64,000 nucleotides of DNA from Bremerella sp. TYQ1 (lineage in GTDB: Bacteria; Planctomycetota; Planctomycetia; Pirellulales; Pirellulaceae). Below, in pieces: positions 8,463 to 18,048 of this stretch. Location of the stretch: NCBI RefSeq assembly GCF_020150455.1, contig NZ_CP083740.1:620001-684000 (forward strand). The letters are read 5' to 3'. Under the pieces are notes generated by a model. That model saw nothing but the letters and a program-made list of their open reading frames with translations. It had not been told where the DNA came from and did not search any database. The translations under genes were made by a program, and so were the position numbers. Position 1 is the first letter of the stretch; the number at the start of each line of letters is the position of its first letter.

Positions 8463-8475
8463 GAAGTAGGCACCC

Positions 8476-10062
8476 ATGAGTACTGAAAGTTCGCCCCAAC
8501 CATCTCGCGGCGGTAGTTCGTTTCTTTCGTTGGCCGGGCTGATGTTTCTGTTCGCAGTTGTAACGTTCGGACTCGTTGCATTGCTAACGAACATCTTCGA
8601 GAAAAAGCAAGAGGCTCGTGTTCCCTTTGTGCGGCTGGAAGAAGTCAACGAGGTGATGACCGATCCCAAGCCGTGGGGTGTAAACTGGCCCGATCAGTAT
8701 GATACCTACCTGCTTACTGTCGACTCGGAAGAAAGCGAGTACGGCGGCTCCGAAGGTCTGGCCGCCAGCAAGCTTGAATCGCATCCATGGCTCAAGCGTC
8801 TGTATGCTGGCTACGCATTCAGTCTCGACTACCGCGAAGCGCGTGGGCACGCCTACATGCTCAGCGATCAGGAAGTCACCAAACGTGTTACGGAACGAAA
8901 GCAAGGAGGCGCGTGCCTGCATTGTCATGCTTCGGTGGCCCCAACTTACCGTCGACTGGGGCTGTTGGAGCAAGGCGAAACGGAGATTACCTCGGAAGAT
9001 CTCGCCCACGATTTCAACTGGCCTGCTGTGATGGAGGGCTTTAAGAAAATGAGCACCATGGAATATGCCGATGCTCATGCTGAATTACTGAAAACACCCG
9101 ATGGTATCAGCGACGATGGTAACGCCCATCCCGTCAGCTGTGTCGATTGTCACGATCCACAGTCGATGGCAATTCGTGTGACACGCCCCGGCTTCGTCCA
9201 GGGAATAGCGGCACTCGCCAAAAGTGACGACCCCGTTCCACATTTGCCAAGTATTCATCGCTGGCGCGAAGGGAAAAAAGATCGCGACTACGACCCCAAT
9301 CAGGATGCTTCACGCCAGGAGATGCGGACGTTTGTATGTGCCCAGTGCCATGTGGAGTACTACTGTGCCAGCAAAGAGACGCTCTTCTTTCCTTGGGCTA
9401 ACGGCTTGAAAGTCGAGCAAATTGAGGCGTTGTTCGACGAACACAAATTTCCCGACGGAAGCGATTTCGTCGACTATCACCACGCGGAAACTGGCGCCAA
9501 AATCTACAAAGCTCAACACCCGGAGTTCGAGCTCTGGAGCCAAGGTATTCATGCTCGAAGCGGTGTCTCGTGTGCCGATTGTCACATGCCGTATGAACGC
9601 AAGGGAGCGATGAAAGTGAGCAGTCATTGGGTTCGCAGCCCCATGCTAAGTGTGAATCGTTCGTGCCAGACATGCCATAACGTCAATGAAGAGGAATTGA
9701 AGCAGCGGGTAACGGCTATTCAAGATCGCACGAAAGCCCTTATGGAAAGAGCTGCCGTGGCGATGACAGATATGCTGGATACCATCAATGCGGCGAAAGC
9801 CAGTGGAGCTTCCCCGGAACAGTTGGCCCCGGTGCTTGAACTGCAAAAGAAAGGGATGTGGCGGCTCGATTTTATCAGCAGCGAGAATTCCAAAGGTTTT
9901 CATGCGGATCAGGAAGCAGCTCGAATCTTGGGCGAATCGATCGATTATTGTCGTCAGGCGGAAGCTGCTGCGCTCAAGCTGATGGTTTCAGAAATGCCGG
10001 ATGAAGAAAACGAAGTCATCGAGCTTGAAGGAGTGACACCAGACGAAAAAGCACCTCTTTAA
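8476..10062 (+). CDS. nrfA: Ammonia-forming cytochrome c nitrite reductase (NrfA), CxxCH variant
   Basis: A 528-aa pentahaem nitrite reductase that reduces nitrite to ammonium. It has an N-terminal membrane/signal segment (about 15-40) and five haem sites: CLHCH (147-151), CVDCH (222-226), CAQCH (288-292), CADCH (366-370) and CQTCH (397-401). In most NrfA proteins the first, catalytic haem is bound by CxxCK; here it is CxxCH, a variant known from some bacteria. The active-site context is conserved: Arg near IRVTRP, Tyr in CHVEYY and His in SQGIHARSGVSCADC. The N-terminal hydrophobic segment may stay as an anchor. The GAAGTAGG site fits the ATG. It forms an operon with nrfH. Confidence 0.93.
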   Translation: MSTESSPQPSRGGSSFLSLAGLMFLFAVVTFGLVALLTNIFEKKQEARVPFVRLEEVNEVMTDPKPWGVNWPDQYDTYLLTVDSEESEYGGSEGLAASKLESHPWLKRLYAGYAFSLDYREARGHAYMLSDQEVTKRVTERKQGGACLHCHASVAPTYRRLGLLEQGETEITSEDLAHDFNWPAVMEGFKKMSTMEYADAHAELLKTPDGISDDGNAHPVSCVDCHDPQSMAIRVTRPGFVQGIAALAKSDDPVPHLPSIHRWREGKKDRDYDPNQDASRQEMRTFVCAQCHVEYYCASKETLFFPWANGLKVEQIEALFDEHKFPDGSDFVDYHHAETGAKIYKAQHPEFELWSQGIHARSGVSCADCHMPYERKGAMKVSSHWVRSPMLSVNRSCQTCHNVNEEELKQRVTAIQDRTKALMERAAVAMTDMLDTINAAKASGASPEQLAPVLELQKKGMWRLDFISSENSKGFHADQEAARILGESIDYCRQAEAAALKLMVSEMPDEENEVIELEGVTPDEKAPL

Positions 10063-10178
10063 AGGCGTTTAGCTGGCAAATGCTTGATAGCAAAACTGGC
10101 CTTGCCCGGATTCCCGTAAATTAGCTATCTATTGGGGGCCCGTCTGGAAGCGTGGTCAACGGACGTGGTAACCATCAA

Positions 10179-11030
10179 ATGACCCGGCCCGTTGCTGCGG
10201 TAGCGCGGATGAACAAAAACATTACGTCTATCTCTTCCGATTACGTTGCCACACCTAAATGGCTTAGGTGGCTGCCTGCCGGTATGCCGGTCCATCGTGC
10301 TATGGTCACCGACCTAATGCGATTGCATCAATCGATGCCGACCGTATCTCAGGTAAAGACAATCAACGTCGAGAGCCTGCAGCATGCTCGTCACGCGGTG
10401 CCATGCCGTATTTCTTGGGCAGTGCTGTTCTTGCGGGCCTTTTCGCTTGCCTCGCAAAAGTATCCTAGCTTGCGGCGTACCTATCTCTCGTGGCCATGGC
10501 CGCACTTGTACGAGCATCCGCACTCTGTCGGGAACATTGTCGTTTCGCGCCGAGTGAACGATGAAGATTGGCTCTTTTTCGCTCCATTTGCCGAAAGTGA
10601 AACTTGGCCGTTAATTCAACTTCAAGGGTTGTTAGAGCGATACCAGCAAGGGCCTGTCGAAGAAGTCTTTAAGAACCAGGTCCGCTTCGCTTATTATCCC
10701 TATTGGGTGCGGCGATTCATGTGGTGGCTTCGATTCCAGTTTTCGCCTGTCAAGCGTATCAAGCGGCTCGGTACATTTGCCCTGACAACTTTGGCCGGAC
10801 AAGGCGTCACCATTCTGGATCCTCGAGCCCCGGTTACATCGACGCTGACGTACGGTCCCATTCGCGATCAGGGGCAAGTCGATGTAACAATCGCATACGA
10901 TCACCGCGTAATGGACGGTAAGGAAATCGCTGAAATCTTAACCTACGTCGAGCACATCTTGCGGACTCAAATGGTTCAGGAACTCAACGAGCTTGCGGCT
11001 ACGTCTAAGCAGCCGGCGCAAGTCGCTTAG
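10179..11030 (+). CDS. Stand-alone 2-oxoacid dehydrogenase acyltransferase (E2) catalytic-domain protein
   Basis: A 283-aa protein resembling the chloramphenicol-acetyltransferase-like catalytic domain of E2 acyltransferases. The C-terminal YDHRVMDGKEIAEIL matches the DHRVxDG active-site motif, with its catalytic His, and the LTYGPIRDQG strand precedes it. There is no lipoyl or E1/E3-binding domain, and no E1 or E3 gene is nearby, so it is not an ordinary dehydrogenase subunit. An acyl or succinyl transfer to an unknown substrate is possible. The start is uncertain (GTG at 10152, ATG at 10179 or 10209). It is co-directional with nrfA, 116 bp away. Confidence 0.75.
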   Translation: MTRPVAAVARMNKNITSISSDYVATPKWLRWLPAGMPVHRAMVTDLMRLHQSMPTVSQVKTINVESLQHARHAVPCRISWAVLFLRAFSLASQKYPSLRRTYLSWPWPHLYEHPHSVGNIVVSRRVNDEDWLFFAPFAESETWPLIQLQGLLERYQQGPVEEVFKNQVRFAYYPYWVRRFMWWLRFQFSPVKRIKRLGTFALTTLAGQGVTILDPRAPVTSTLTYGPIRDQGQVDVTIAYDHRVMDGKEIAEILTYVEHILRTQMVQELNELAATSKQPAQVA

Positions 11031-11083
11031 TCCCCCGCAACAGGGGCGCAGAAGTATCGATGCATGCCGACATCGACAGACCG

Positions 11084-11536
11084 TTAATTCGATTTCAAAT
11101 CGAACTTAATTTCGGTATCGCCGCGATCTCCTAATTCCACTACCAAGTCACTCTTCGAGTTGTATTGGGCAGGAACCATCTCTTTACCTGGTGGCACACG
11201 TGCTTCCGGATCGGTGATTTCAGGCTGAGAGGTCTTGCGGATCTTGACAAGATATGTGCCAGGCTCCACTCCAGCATTCGAGGCCGTGTACATCTCAAAA
11301 CGTCCTTGATCGTCCGTATTGGCGAAGCCACCAGAGCCTCCCAGGCCGTTCTCATTAGGCTGAATATTCTGCGGTACAAACTCGACGTCCGCCTCTGCTA
11401 GTGGAACGCCGTCTAGAGTAATTATTCCCGAAGCAGGGACAAACGTAAGCCCGGTATTATTCGTTTCGCACCCCATGAAGAGAAAGCTGCTGCATGCAAA
11501 GAGCATTCCCCAGAGTATCGGTTTTGGGTTTTCCAT
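11084..11536 (-). CDS. Small lipoprotein with carboxypeptidase-regulatory-like (Ig) fold
   Basis: A 150-aa predicted lipoprotein. The hydrophobic leader ends at the lipobox FMGC (Cys23). The rest is a single beta-sandwich: SGIITLDGVPLAEADVEFVP...DDQGRFEMYT...PGTYLVKI. It is the downstream partner of the DUF1559 gene at 11602-12672, 65 bp away, an arrangement that recurs three more times in the window. A cell-envelope role is likely; the function is unknown. Confidence 0.85.
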   Translation of the reverse strand: MENPKPILWGMLFACSSFLFMGCETNNTGLTFVPASGIITLDGVPLAEADVEFVPQNIQPNENGLGGSGGFANTDDQGRFEMYTASNAGVEPGTYLVKIRKTSQPEITDPEARVPPGKEMVPAQYNSKSDLVVELGDRGDTEIKFDLKSN

Positions 11537-11601
11537 AAATCGCCATACCTAACGAATGAATGAATCAGAATCAGCGGTTTGGCTATCGCTGTCACGGCGT
11601 C

Positions 11602-12672
11602 TCAAAAGCCACTTCCCAATACCAAGCCGTCGTTACGGGCCCCTAGCCGCTGATACGTACCAAAGTTGTTTTGATTGCCGGTGCCGTAGGGATTGTTGGC
11701 TTCCCATGTATAGCCAGGATGATTGATTACTTCGCTAATGAAGCGAACGGACGCGTCGCTCATCGCAAAGAGGGCACCGCCGGGATGGTAACTTGCGAAC
11801 GAACGACCATATTTGTCATCGTTCGTCGTGCGAGAATTAATGGCTGTTCGCGTGGCTCGAATGTGTCGAAACGGACCTGCGGACTGATCCGTGGTTTCGT
11901 CGCCGTTAATATAGTCGGCACGCGCCTGACCGCCGGACGCGACCGATCCATACAGCACATTGTTTTTGGAACCAATACCGTTACTTCGCCAGCGAATCTC
12001 ACCAAGCATGGTCGTGTTAGTTGCACCGTCCTGGATGTCACGAAACGAGATTTCCGAATTCTCAAACAGCACACCATTGCAAACCGTGCGGTGATGCTGC
12101 AATTCGGTGCCGGGGGTGGCACTGCGTTCGTAGCTCCCACGTGAACCGGCGTAACTGCTCGTGGCGATATTGGCGTGATAACCAATCGCGGATGTATCTG
12201 GCTGCGAAGTTGTCGTTTCTGGTTTGATATCGGAAGGACATGAAAAGATGTCGAGCGTTGTCGAAACGGCGTTGTGATTCGAGGTAACGCTACCTCCATG
12301 GCTGCCACCAGCTTTGCCGTAGACATGCTTCGTAAAGTCGAAGCGATCGTGAAGTGCTGTCTGTTCGATCATAGGCAAGATTAATGTCTGCCAGGAATAG
12401 CCGCCGTCCTGTCCGCCAACAGTGGAGAAGTTCGGAGGATTAAAGTCCGCATCGATGAACCCTGGCGGAAAGTTGCCAAAGATGTCGTGGTAGTTATGAA
12501 TCCCCAGCGCCAAGTTCTTCAAGTTATTCGAGCAACTCATTCGCCGAGCCGCTTCGCGTGCTTGTTGCACTGCCGGAAGAAGAAGTGCGATAAGAACGCC
12601 GATGATCGCGATCACCACCAGCAGCTCGACAAGGGTAAATGCGGATCGGTCTTCCGAAGAGGGGGTTTTCAT
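11602..12672 (-). CDS. DUF1559 pseudopilin-like protein
   Basis: A 356-aa planctomycete DUF1559 protein. The N-terminus is a type IV pilin-like cleavage/transmembrane segment ([20 protein letters not shown]) followed by [13 protein letters not shown]. The C-terminal H-x9-DG region reads HPGGALFAMSDAS, so the usual Gly is replaced by Ala. The residue before the cleavage-site Phe is Ala, not the usual Gly. It is first in a two-gene unit with the lipoprotein at 11084-11536. Such proteins are thought to be exported and assembled like pseudopilins, but their role is unknown. Confidence 0.92.
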   Translation of the reverse strand: MKTPSSEDRSAFTLVELLVVIAIIGVLIALLLPAVQQAREAARRMSCSNNLKNLALGIHNYHDIFGNFPPGFIDADFNPPNFSTVGGQDGGYSWQTLILPMIEQTALHDRFDFTKHVYGKAGGSHGGSVTSNHNAVSTTLDIFSCPSDIKPETTTSQPDTSAIGYHANIATSSYAGSRGSYERSATPGTELQHHRTVCNGVLFENSEISFRDIQDGATNTTMLGEIRWRSNGIGSKNNVLYGSVASGGQARADYINGDETTDQSAGPFRHIRATRTAINSRTTNDDKYGRSFASYHPGGALFAMSDASVRFISEVINHPGYTWEANNPYGTGNQNNFGTYQRLGARNDGLVLGSGF

Positions 12673-13117
12673 GCCGCTGACCCAGTGAAAGAAAAGTTAA
12701 ATAAATAAAACTGGAAAACGAGATTGCATGAGTTTATCGATACGCATCGATCATCACAACTAAAAAACCCCCTTTTGTGGCCAATGAGCGGCCCCTGCAT
12801 AAGAAGGGCTATTTGCCACAGTTGTGTAAGCGTGGAAATGATCAAGCGGCGAACCGCAAGCCTGTGCTTTGTATCGAAGCAAAGTCCACCGCAGTAACCA
12901 AATCGAAGTTGTAACCTACTTCTGGCAAACAGGTTGTAGCGCAGCAATCGCTGCGTCGTCGCCGATTGATCCTTTAGTTGTTTTCGTTAGAAAACGGACC
13001 AGGCTTTGCCGTTCAAAGAAAAACTGGGGCAAATCCTTATCAACTCTTAGTCGTGCCCTAGGTTTCATCGTTACTGAATTTCATCAGTCGATGACAACCA
13101 ATCAGAGAGGGGCAGCA
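12673..13117. promoter_or_regulatory. Divergent intergenic region between DUF1559 gene and chemotaxis receptor
   Basis: About 445 bp. Next to the DUF1559 gene it is AT-rich (TTAAATAAATAAAA near 12697) and contains ATCGATacgcATCGAT (12736-12751), a possible protein site. The SD of the chemotaxis gene, AGAGAGGGG, is at 13104-13112. An upstream in-frame extension of the chemotaxis gene (to 12869) has no domain content and was not used. Confidence 0.4.
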
Positions 13118-14842
13118 ATGGCAGATGCGAGGAAGCAATCGCAACGGCGACTATGGATGGGGATCAAATCGATTCGGCTCAGTACCAAGCTGATTGGCGG
13201 CTTCAGCGTCGTGCTCGTGTTGACCTCTTTCGCATGCTACCTCGGTTATTCCGGTCTTAGCAGCGTCGAAGCGGAACTCGGATACATTGCCGCTGACAAA
13301 CAGATCTATGGCGATGCGCAGAAGATTAAGAACCTGATGCTGCAACATCGCCGGTTCGAGAAAGATCTCTTTCTGAACATCGGCAACCAAGAGAAGCAGT
13401 TGGAAAAGTACGTTCCGAAACTGCGAGCCAAAGAAGCCGAGATTCGGGAACTGTTGACCAGCATGCAACTAGTCGTGCAGAAAGACCCGCGATTCTCTGC
13501 CGAGATTAAGTCGATCGCCAACACGTTACCTCAACTGCACAAAGAGTACATGACCGGCCTGTGGGCAGTCAGTGATCAGGCCATTGCCGACGCCGAGTTA
13601 TCTCCGCAGGAAGCGAACCAGATGATGACGCCCTATAAAGTGCCGATTCATAACTTGGAAGAAGGTATCGATCAAGTCGCCGCCGCAGCGACAACTCTCT
13701 TTGAACAGCGTGTCGAAACGTCCAAAGAAGTCGGGGCCGATTCTCGTTTCGCGATGATCGTGGGAACCGTCATTGCATTGGTGCCGTGTCCCTTCATTGT
13801 CATTTGGGTACTTCGTCCGTTGCGGAAAGTGTCGCGAATGTTGGCTGACATCGCTCAAGCCGAAGGCGATTTGACGCGCCGTTTGCCCGTTGATGGTAAT
13901 GATGAAGTAGGCGAACTTTCGCAGTGGTTCAATACATTTGCCGAGCAGGTTCAGCAAATCGTTATCCGTGTCGGCGGAGGAGCGACGATGTTGGTCGAGT
14001 CTTCTTCGCAGCTGACTGTTACTGCTGGCGATCTTACAAGCCGCGCCGACGATACCACTCAGCGTTCTGCTCGCGTGGTAGCAGCAGCCGATCAAATGGC
14101 GTTGCGAATGAATGAAGCTTCGCAGTCGACGCAAGAGATGCAGGCCAACATCTCGACGGTAGCTAATGCCATCGAGGAGCTGGCAACATGCATTCAAGAC
14201 ATCAGCGGTAACACTGAGAAAGCTTCGTACGTTGCCGGCCAGGCCGCCGAAGAACTGAACCTCAGCAATACGAATATCGCCGAACTAAGTTTGGCTGCCA
14301 CCGAAATCAGCCGTGTGATCGAAACCATTGAAGACATTGCCGAGCAAACCAATTTGCTCGCACTAAACGCAACCATCGAAGCGGCTCGTGCGGGAGAAGC
14401 AGGCAAGGGGTTCAGCATTGTAGCGAACGAAGTCAAGGAACTCGCGCGGCAGGCCGCTACCGCCACCGAAGACATCCGTCTACGAATTACGGCCATTCAA
14501 GATGCAACCGAGAAAACGACCAAGTCGATCGGTGATATCGGACATCATGTGGCCCAAGTCAACGAAGTGTCGACGATGATTGCCGCTGCAATTCAAGAAC
14601 AAAACTGCACGACGCAGTCGATCGCCGAGCATATCAATCAGACCTCGAATGCAGTTCTGATGATCAGCGAAGGCGTATCGGAATCTGCCAGTGCAAGTGA
14701 AGAGATTCGCAGTAGCATGTTGGCCGTCGACGACTCGGCTCGTGAAACGGCGAAAGGGGCCAGCAGCGCAAAGACGACTGGGACCGATTTGCACCGGATC
14801 GCAGACGACCTGCAAAGCTTGATGAGCAAGTTCCGCGTGTAA
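13118..14842 (+). CDS. Methyl-accepting chemotaxis protein
   Basis: A 574-aa transmembrane chemoreceptor. TM1 is about residues 25-46 (KLIGGFSVVLVLTSF), followed by a periplasmic helical sensor of about 165 residues (four-helix-bundle type). TM2 is about 211-232. A HAMP domain (PLRKVSRMLADIAQAEGDL) and a long cytoplasmic coiled coil follow. The CheA/CheW contact tip is IAEQTNLLALNATIEAARAGE near residue 407. The ligand is unknown. The ATG at 13118 was chosen because AGAGAGGGG precedes it and the basic start before TM1 fits. No che genes are in the window. A terminator follows. Confidence 0.93.
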   Translation: MADARKQSQRRLWMGIKSIRLSTKLIGGFSVVLVLTSFACYLGYSGLSSVEAELGYIAADKQIYGDAQKIKNLMLQHRRFEKDLFLNIGNQEKQLEKYVPKLRAKEAEIRELLTSMQLVVQKDPRFSAEIKSIANTLPQLHKEYMTGLWAVSDQAIADAELSPQEANQMMTPYKVPIHNLEEGIDQVAAAATTLFEQRVETSKEVGADSRFAMIVGTVIALVPCPFIVIWVLRPLRKVSRMLADIAQAEGDLTRRLPVDGNDEVGELSQWFNTFAEQVQQIVIRVGGGATMLVESSSQLTVTAGDLTSRADDTTQRSARVVAAADQMALRMNEASQSTQEMQANISTVANAIEELATCIQDISGNTEKASYVAGQAAEELNLSNTNIAELSLAATEISRVIETIEDIAEQTNLLALNATIEAARAGEAGKGFSIVANEVKELARQAATATEDIRLRITAIQDATEKTTKSIGDIGHHVAQVNEVSTMIAAAIQEQNCTTQSIAEHINQTSNAVLMISEGVSESASASEEIRSSMLAVDDSARETAKGASSAKTTGTDLHRIADDLQSLMSKFRV

Positions 14843-14876
14843 GGTTTTGCTTAGCGAAACAACTTGAAAATCTTCA

Positions 14877-14906
14877 CCCCTTGGCAAGCAAATTGCTAAG
14901 GGGTTT
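14877..14906 (+). terminator. Terminator after the chemotaxis receptor gene
   Basis: CCCCTTgGCAA and TTGCtAAGGGG form a stem with a short loop, followed by a T-rich stretch (TTTCCTTT). It lies 35 bp after the stop. Confidence 0.65.
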
Positions 14907-15104
14907 CCTTTGCGCGATACTAAACAATTTGCGCAGGTAACGGAAGCTACTTCCGCAATAACTCAAAGAAATTGAGGTTCCAGGAATAATTCGCGTCAGA
15001 TATTGCGAATTTCGAATATAAAGAGGTAGCTAATCTCGCAATTCTCTTCCTTACAATGCATCGATGCCCCAGTGCCTGCCTCATTTCAGGCCTGCTGGAG
15101 TGAT

Positions 15105-16223
15105 ATGGAAATGACCGAAAACACGACGACTTCGCGTCCGACTCGCTCTCGTCGGCCTGTCCCTCAAGAAACGAATCCGGCGGAAGCCACGGACGAGGGA
15201 GCTGTCGAACAAGCACCTCGAAAACGCCAATGGTGGAAGCTGGCAATCTTGTGGAGCATGCCAGCTTGGCTCGTAAGCTTGCTCCTCCATTCGATGGGCG
15301 TCACCGTATTGGTTGTCGCCACGCTCGGCCCGCCCCCAGTTCCCAAGTCGCTCAATCTGCTGGCTACCAACGAAGAGCCGACCGAAGAGCTGCAAGAGAT
15401 GGAACTCGAGTTCGAACCAGAAATCGAACCCGAGATGGAAGTCGAAATGGAAACGCCCGACATGCTAACCGAGTCGTTTGAGCTGACGGCACTCGCTGCC
15501 GATCCTGCGATGATGAGCGAAGCGGTTTCCGTTGCGGAATTGATGCCCTCGAAGCCGGCCGACTTCGCGGGGATGGACCCGAACGGGCTTATGGCCGACT
15601 TAGATGGTTTGACCAACGATGTCGGCAAGATGGCGAAGTTCTTCGGAACGCAGGCCAAAGGGCAGCGTATTTGCTTTGTCGTCGATAATTCGGCAAGTAT
15701 GACGGCCGGTCGCATGGAGACTGCCCTTGTCGAACTCGATAAAGCGATCGACTCACTGTCGCCCAAACAAAAGTTCTACATCGTTTTTTATAGCGATACC
15801 GCCTACCCATTGTTTTATCCTTCGCCGGCGACCGAGATGGTTAACGCGAACGACAAAAACAAGATGCTTGTCCGCCAGTGGCTCAGCACGATTCAAATGT
15901 GTTGGCGAACCGACGGCCGCGACGCCATCACGTTGGCTTTGAATATGAAGCCCGACTTAGTCTATATTCTGGGCGATGGTGCGTTCACCGATAAAGCGGA
16001 TGTTGAACTCGCCAATACGCCGCTCAAGGGGATCGTCATTCATACCATGGGAATGCAGGTTCAAAAGAAAGACCGTGACAAGTTCGCCGCCATTGCGGAA
16101 GCTCACGGCGGGACCTACAAGGATGTCGGCATTACCCAGGAAGGGAAGCAACTAATGAAAATGAACGGCGAGATTCCCCGTAACAAAAATCGCAACGGGA
16201 TCTGGGGCATCAAGCTGAAGTAG
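15105..16223 (+). CDS. Membrane-anchored von Willebrand factor A-domain protein
   Basis: A 372-aa protein. A cytoplasmic N-terminus rich in Arg/Pro/Thr (1-45) is followed by one membrane helix (about 46-72) and an acidic Glu/Met-rich linker (about 90-125). The vWA domain starts near residue 185 with the MIDAS motif DNSAS, the Thr-containing loop and later the LGDGAFTD segment. Metal-dependent protein binding at the cell envelope is likely. The ATG at 15105 is preceded by CTGGAG; a GTG at 15072 is an alternative. It converges on the AraC/PAS gene with an 11-bp gap. The partner is unknown. Confidence 0.85.
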   Translation: MEMTENTTTSRPTRSRRPVPQETNPAEATDEGAVEQAPRKRQWWKLAILWSMPAWLVSLLLHSMGVTVLVVATLGPPPVPKSLNLLATNEEPTEELQEMELEFEPEIEPEMEVEMETPDMLTESFELTALAADPAMMSEAVSVAELMPSKPADFAGMDPNGLMADLDGLTNDVGKMAKFFGTQAKGQRICFVVDNSASMTAGRMETALVELDKAIDSLSPKQKFYIVFYSDTAYPLFYPSPATEMVNANDKNKMLVRQWLSTIQMCWRTDGRDAITLALNMKPDLVYILGDGAFTDKADVELANTPLKGIVIHTMGMQVQKKDRDKFAAIAEAHGGTYKDVGITQEGKQLMKMNGEIPRNKNRNGIWGIKLK

Positions 16224-16234
16224 CCGGAATTGGG

Positions 16235-17008
16235 TTACTCTTCTACTTCGTGTCCCGCCGCAAGACGATTGCGATAGCTGCGTCGATATTCGAGCGGCGT
16301 CATTCCCATATGCTTGCGAAATAATCGGCTGAACGTGCTTTGGTCTGAAAAATCATGTTCGGACGCAATCTGGCAGATCGAACGCTCCGAGCGTGTCAGG
16401 TCCTCGGCCGCGGAGTTCAATCGCGTTCGAATTTTAAAGTCACGAACGCTCATCCCAAACACCGCTTGGAACTTGCGATTGAGCTGTCGCGACGATAAGT
16501 GTGCCCGGCGTGCGAGCTCTTCGACGGTGGCCAGCGAACCTTCCGGGGTCCGCATGTACTCGACAATCTCTTCAATCTCGGAAGCAGGAGCGGCCCAGCG
16601 TTTGCCTGCTTTATAGCTTCGCATGACACCTGCGACGCCGATGACTTCTTTTCCATCAGCACTAAACAGCGGGATTTTACTGGTGATGTGCCAGTCGAGG
16701 ATCTTGGTTTCGTTGTAGAACACCTCGACACGGTTGTTGATCGGCTGGCTCGTTTCCATCACGAAGCAGTCGTCTGCTCGGTACTTTTTGGCAATTTCCA
16801 AGGGAAAGAACTTGGAGTCATACGTTCCAATCACTTCCTCTTCGCTGCTTGCTCCCAGACGCTTGATCAGCTGCCGATTGGCCCAGACCATGCGGCTTTC
16901 ACGATCTTTGGTAAAGAAAAAAACGTCGGGAATGGCATCGTAAAGAAGCTGCAACTGATGCCGCGGCCCCATCTGCGAGAAAAACTGCTCCTGAAAGTCC
17001 GATTTCAT
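16235..17008 (-). CDS. AraC-family regulator with N-terminal PAS domain
   Basis: A 257-aa transcription factor. The N-terminal PAS domain (about 20-130: YDAIPDVFFFTKDRESRMVWAN...IGVAGVMRSYK) senses an unknown signal. The C-terminal AraC/XylS domain has two helix-turn-helices (VEELARRAHLSSRQLNRKFQAVFGMSVRDF and ICQIASEHDFSDQSTFSRLFRKHMGMTPLEYRR). It is transcribed away from the secreted-protein gene at 17193, and the 184-bp shared intergenic region could hold its target. The target is unknown. Confidence 0.9.
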   Translation of the reverse strand: MKSDFQEQFFSQMGPRHQLQLLYDAIPDVFFFTKDRESRMVWANRQLIKRLGASSEEEVIGTYDSKFFPLEIAKKYRADDCFVMETSQPINNRVEVFYNETKILDWHITSKIPLFSADGKEVIGVAGVMRSYKAGKRWAAPASEIEEIVEYMRTPEGSLATVEELARRAHLSSRQLNRKFQAVFGMSVRDFKIRTRLNSAAEDLTRSERSICQIASEHDFSDQSTFSRLFRKHMGMTPLEYRRSYRNRLAAGHEVEE

Positions 17009-17192
17009 GAATACTCCGGAAAACTTATCCCTAATAGATGGCTAAGTTTTACCATAAGAATGACTCATAAGTCACGTCGAAACTTGGCGTTACGGGCCAA
17101 CACTAGAAACAGGCGGCAAATCGAAAACCATTCGGCCAGTCGCTTCGTCTTAGTTAGCGTGCTACCCAAACAACCTATGCCTGGAGCTTCTC

Positions 17193-17957
17193 ATGAATCG
17201 CCAATTCCCCCTCGCATGCGGACTGCTACTTCTTTTTGCGGCGGCTACTTTTGCCGCGGCACCAGAATCGCTGGCCAACGGCAAAATACCGGATGAATCG
17301 CTCGAAAAACTTGCTCCCAAGTCTGGCGTGATCGCGGACGACGCCACCTTTGAAAAGCTCTGGAAAGCCTGGCGACCAGACGAGGTGGTCCCCGAAGTCG
17401 ACTTTGAAAAAGACCTTGTCATCGTCGGAATCGTCGACGGTCCAAATCTTGTGATGTTGAACCCGCAGCTCGAAGAGGACGGCAACGTCAAATATGTCGT
17501 CGCCGGCACGCGGATGGCGGGCCCTGGCTTTGGCTATCGCATGGTGAAGATGAGCCGCGATGGGGTGAAGACGATTAACGGAAAGCCGATCGTTGCCGGG
17601 GCAGTGCAGGGGACTATCATCATTCCCAAGCAGGTCCCTGCGTTTGATGGCCGGACGCTAGAGATCAAGCTCTTTGAATTCGATCCGCTTCTCGCCGACG
17701 CTCCAGCCAAGCTGGTAAAAGGAGTCACCATCGACAACTTCCAGCACAAAGCAGAACAGGAAACCGAAAGTCCGTTTGCCATCGGCGCCGAACTCGAACC
17801 GCGCAAAGATCGTGGCTACTACATCACGGTTTTTGTGTTGAAGGATGGTAAGCGAACGCATATCGGTGAGATCGATGCCCAGAAGGGACTAAACAAAGTT
17901 CTCCAGGACGAAAAGCGGTCGAATGTGAAGATTGTGATACGTTCGGTCCGTTCGTAG
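17193..17957 (+). CDS. Exported hypothetical protein
   Basis: A 254-aa protein with a clear signal peptide (residues 1-23, cut near TFAAAP). The mature part is about 230 residues, with alternating strands and no recognised catalytic motif. GGAG lies six bases before the ATG. It is divergent from the AraC/PAS regulator and may be its target; 91 bp separate it from the GDPD-like gene downstream. I do not recognise the family. Confidence 0.8.
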   Translation: MNRQFPLACGLLLLFAAATFAAAPESLANGKIPDESLEKLAPKSGVIADDATFEKLWKAWRPDEVVPEVDFEKDLVIVGIVDGPNLVMLNPQLEEDGNVKYVVAGTRMAGPGFGYRMVKMSRDGVKTINGKPIVAGAVQGTIIIPKQVPAFDGRTLEIKLFEFDPLLADAPAKLVKGVTIDNFQHKAEQETESPFAIGAELEPRKDRGYYITVFVLKDGKRTHIGEIDAQKGLNKVLQDEKRSNVKIVIRSVRS

Positions 17958-18048
17958 TCACCAAACGTGATCGGGAGTTGACGACAACCGATGGCCCTCT
18001 TAGAAAGAGTTGCTTCGGTTGTCGTTCCTCTTTTTATCGTTCGGTCTT

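Noticed and set aside
5124..11030. Secondary-metabolite gene cluster built around the halogenase-like protein
   Set aside because: There is an SDR and an acyltransferase-like gene nearby, but nrfHA interrupts them and no synthase, carrier protein or exporter is present.
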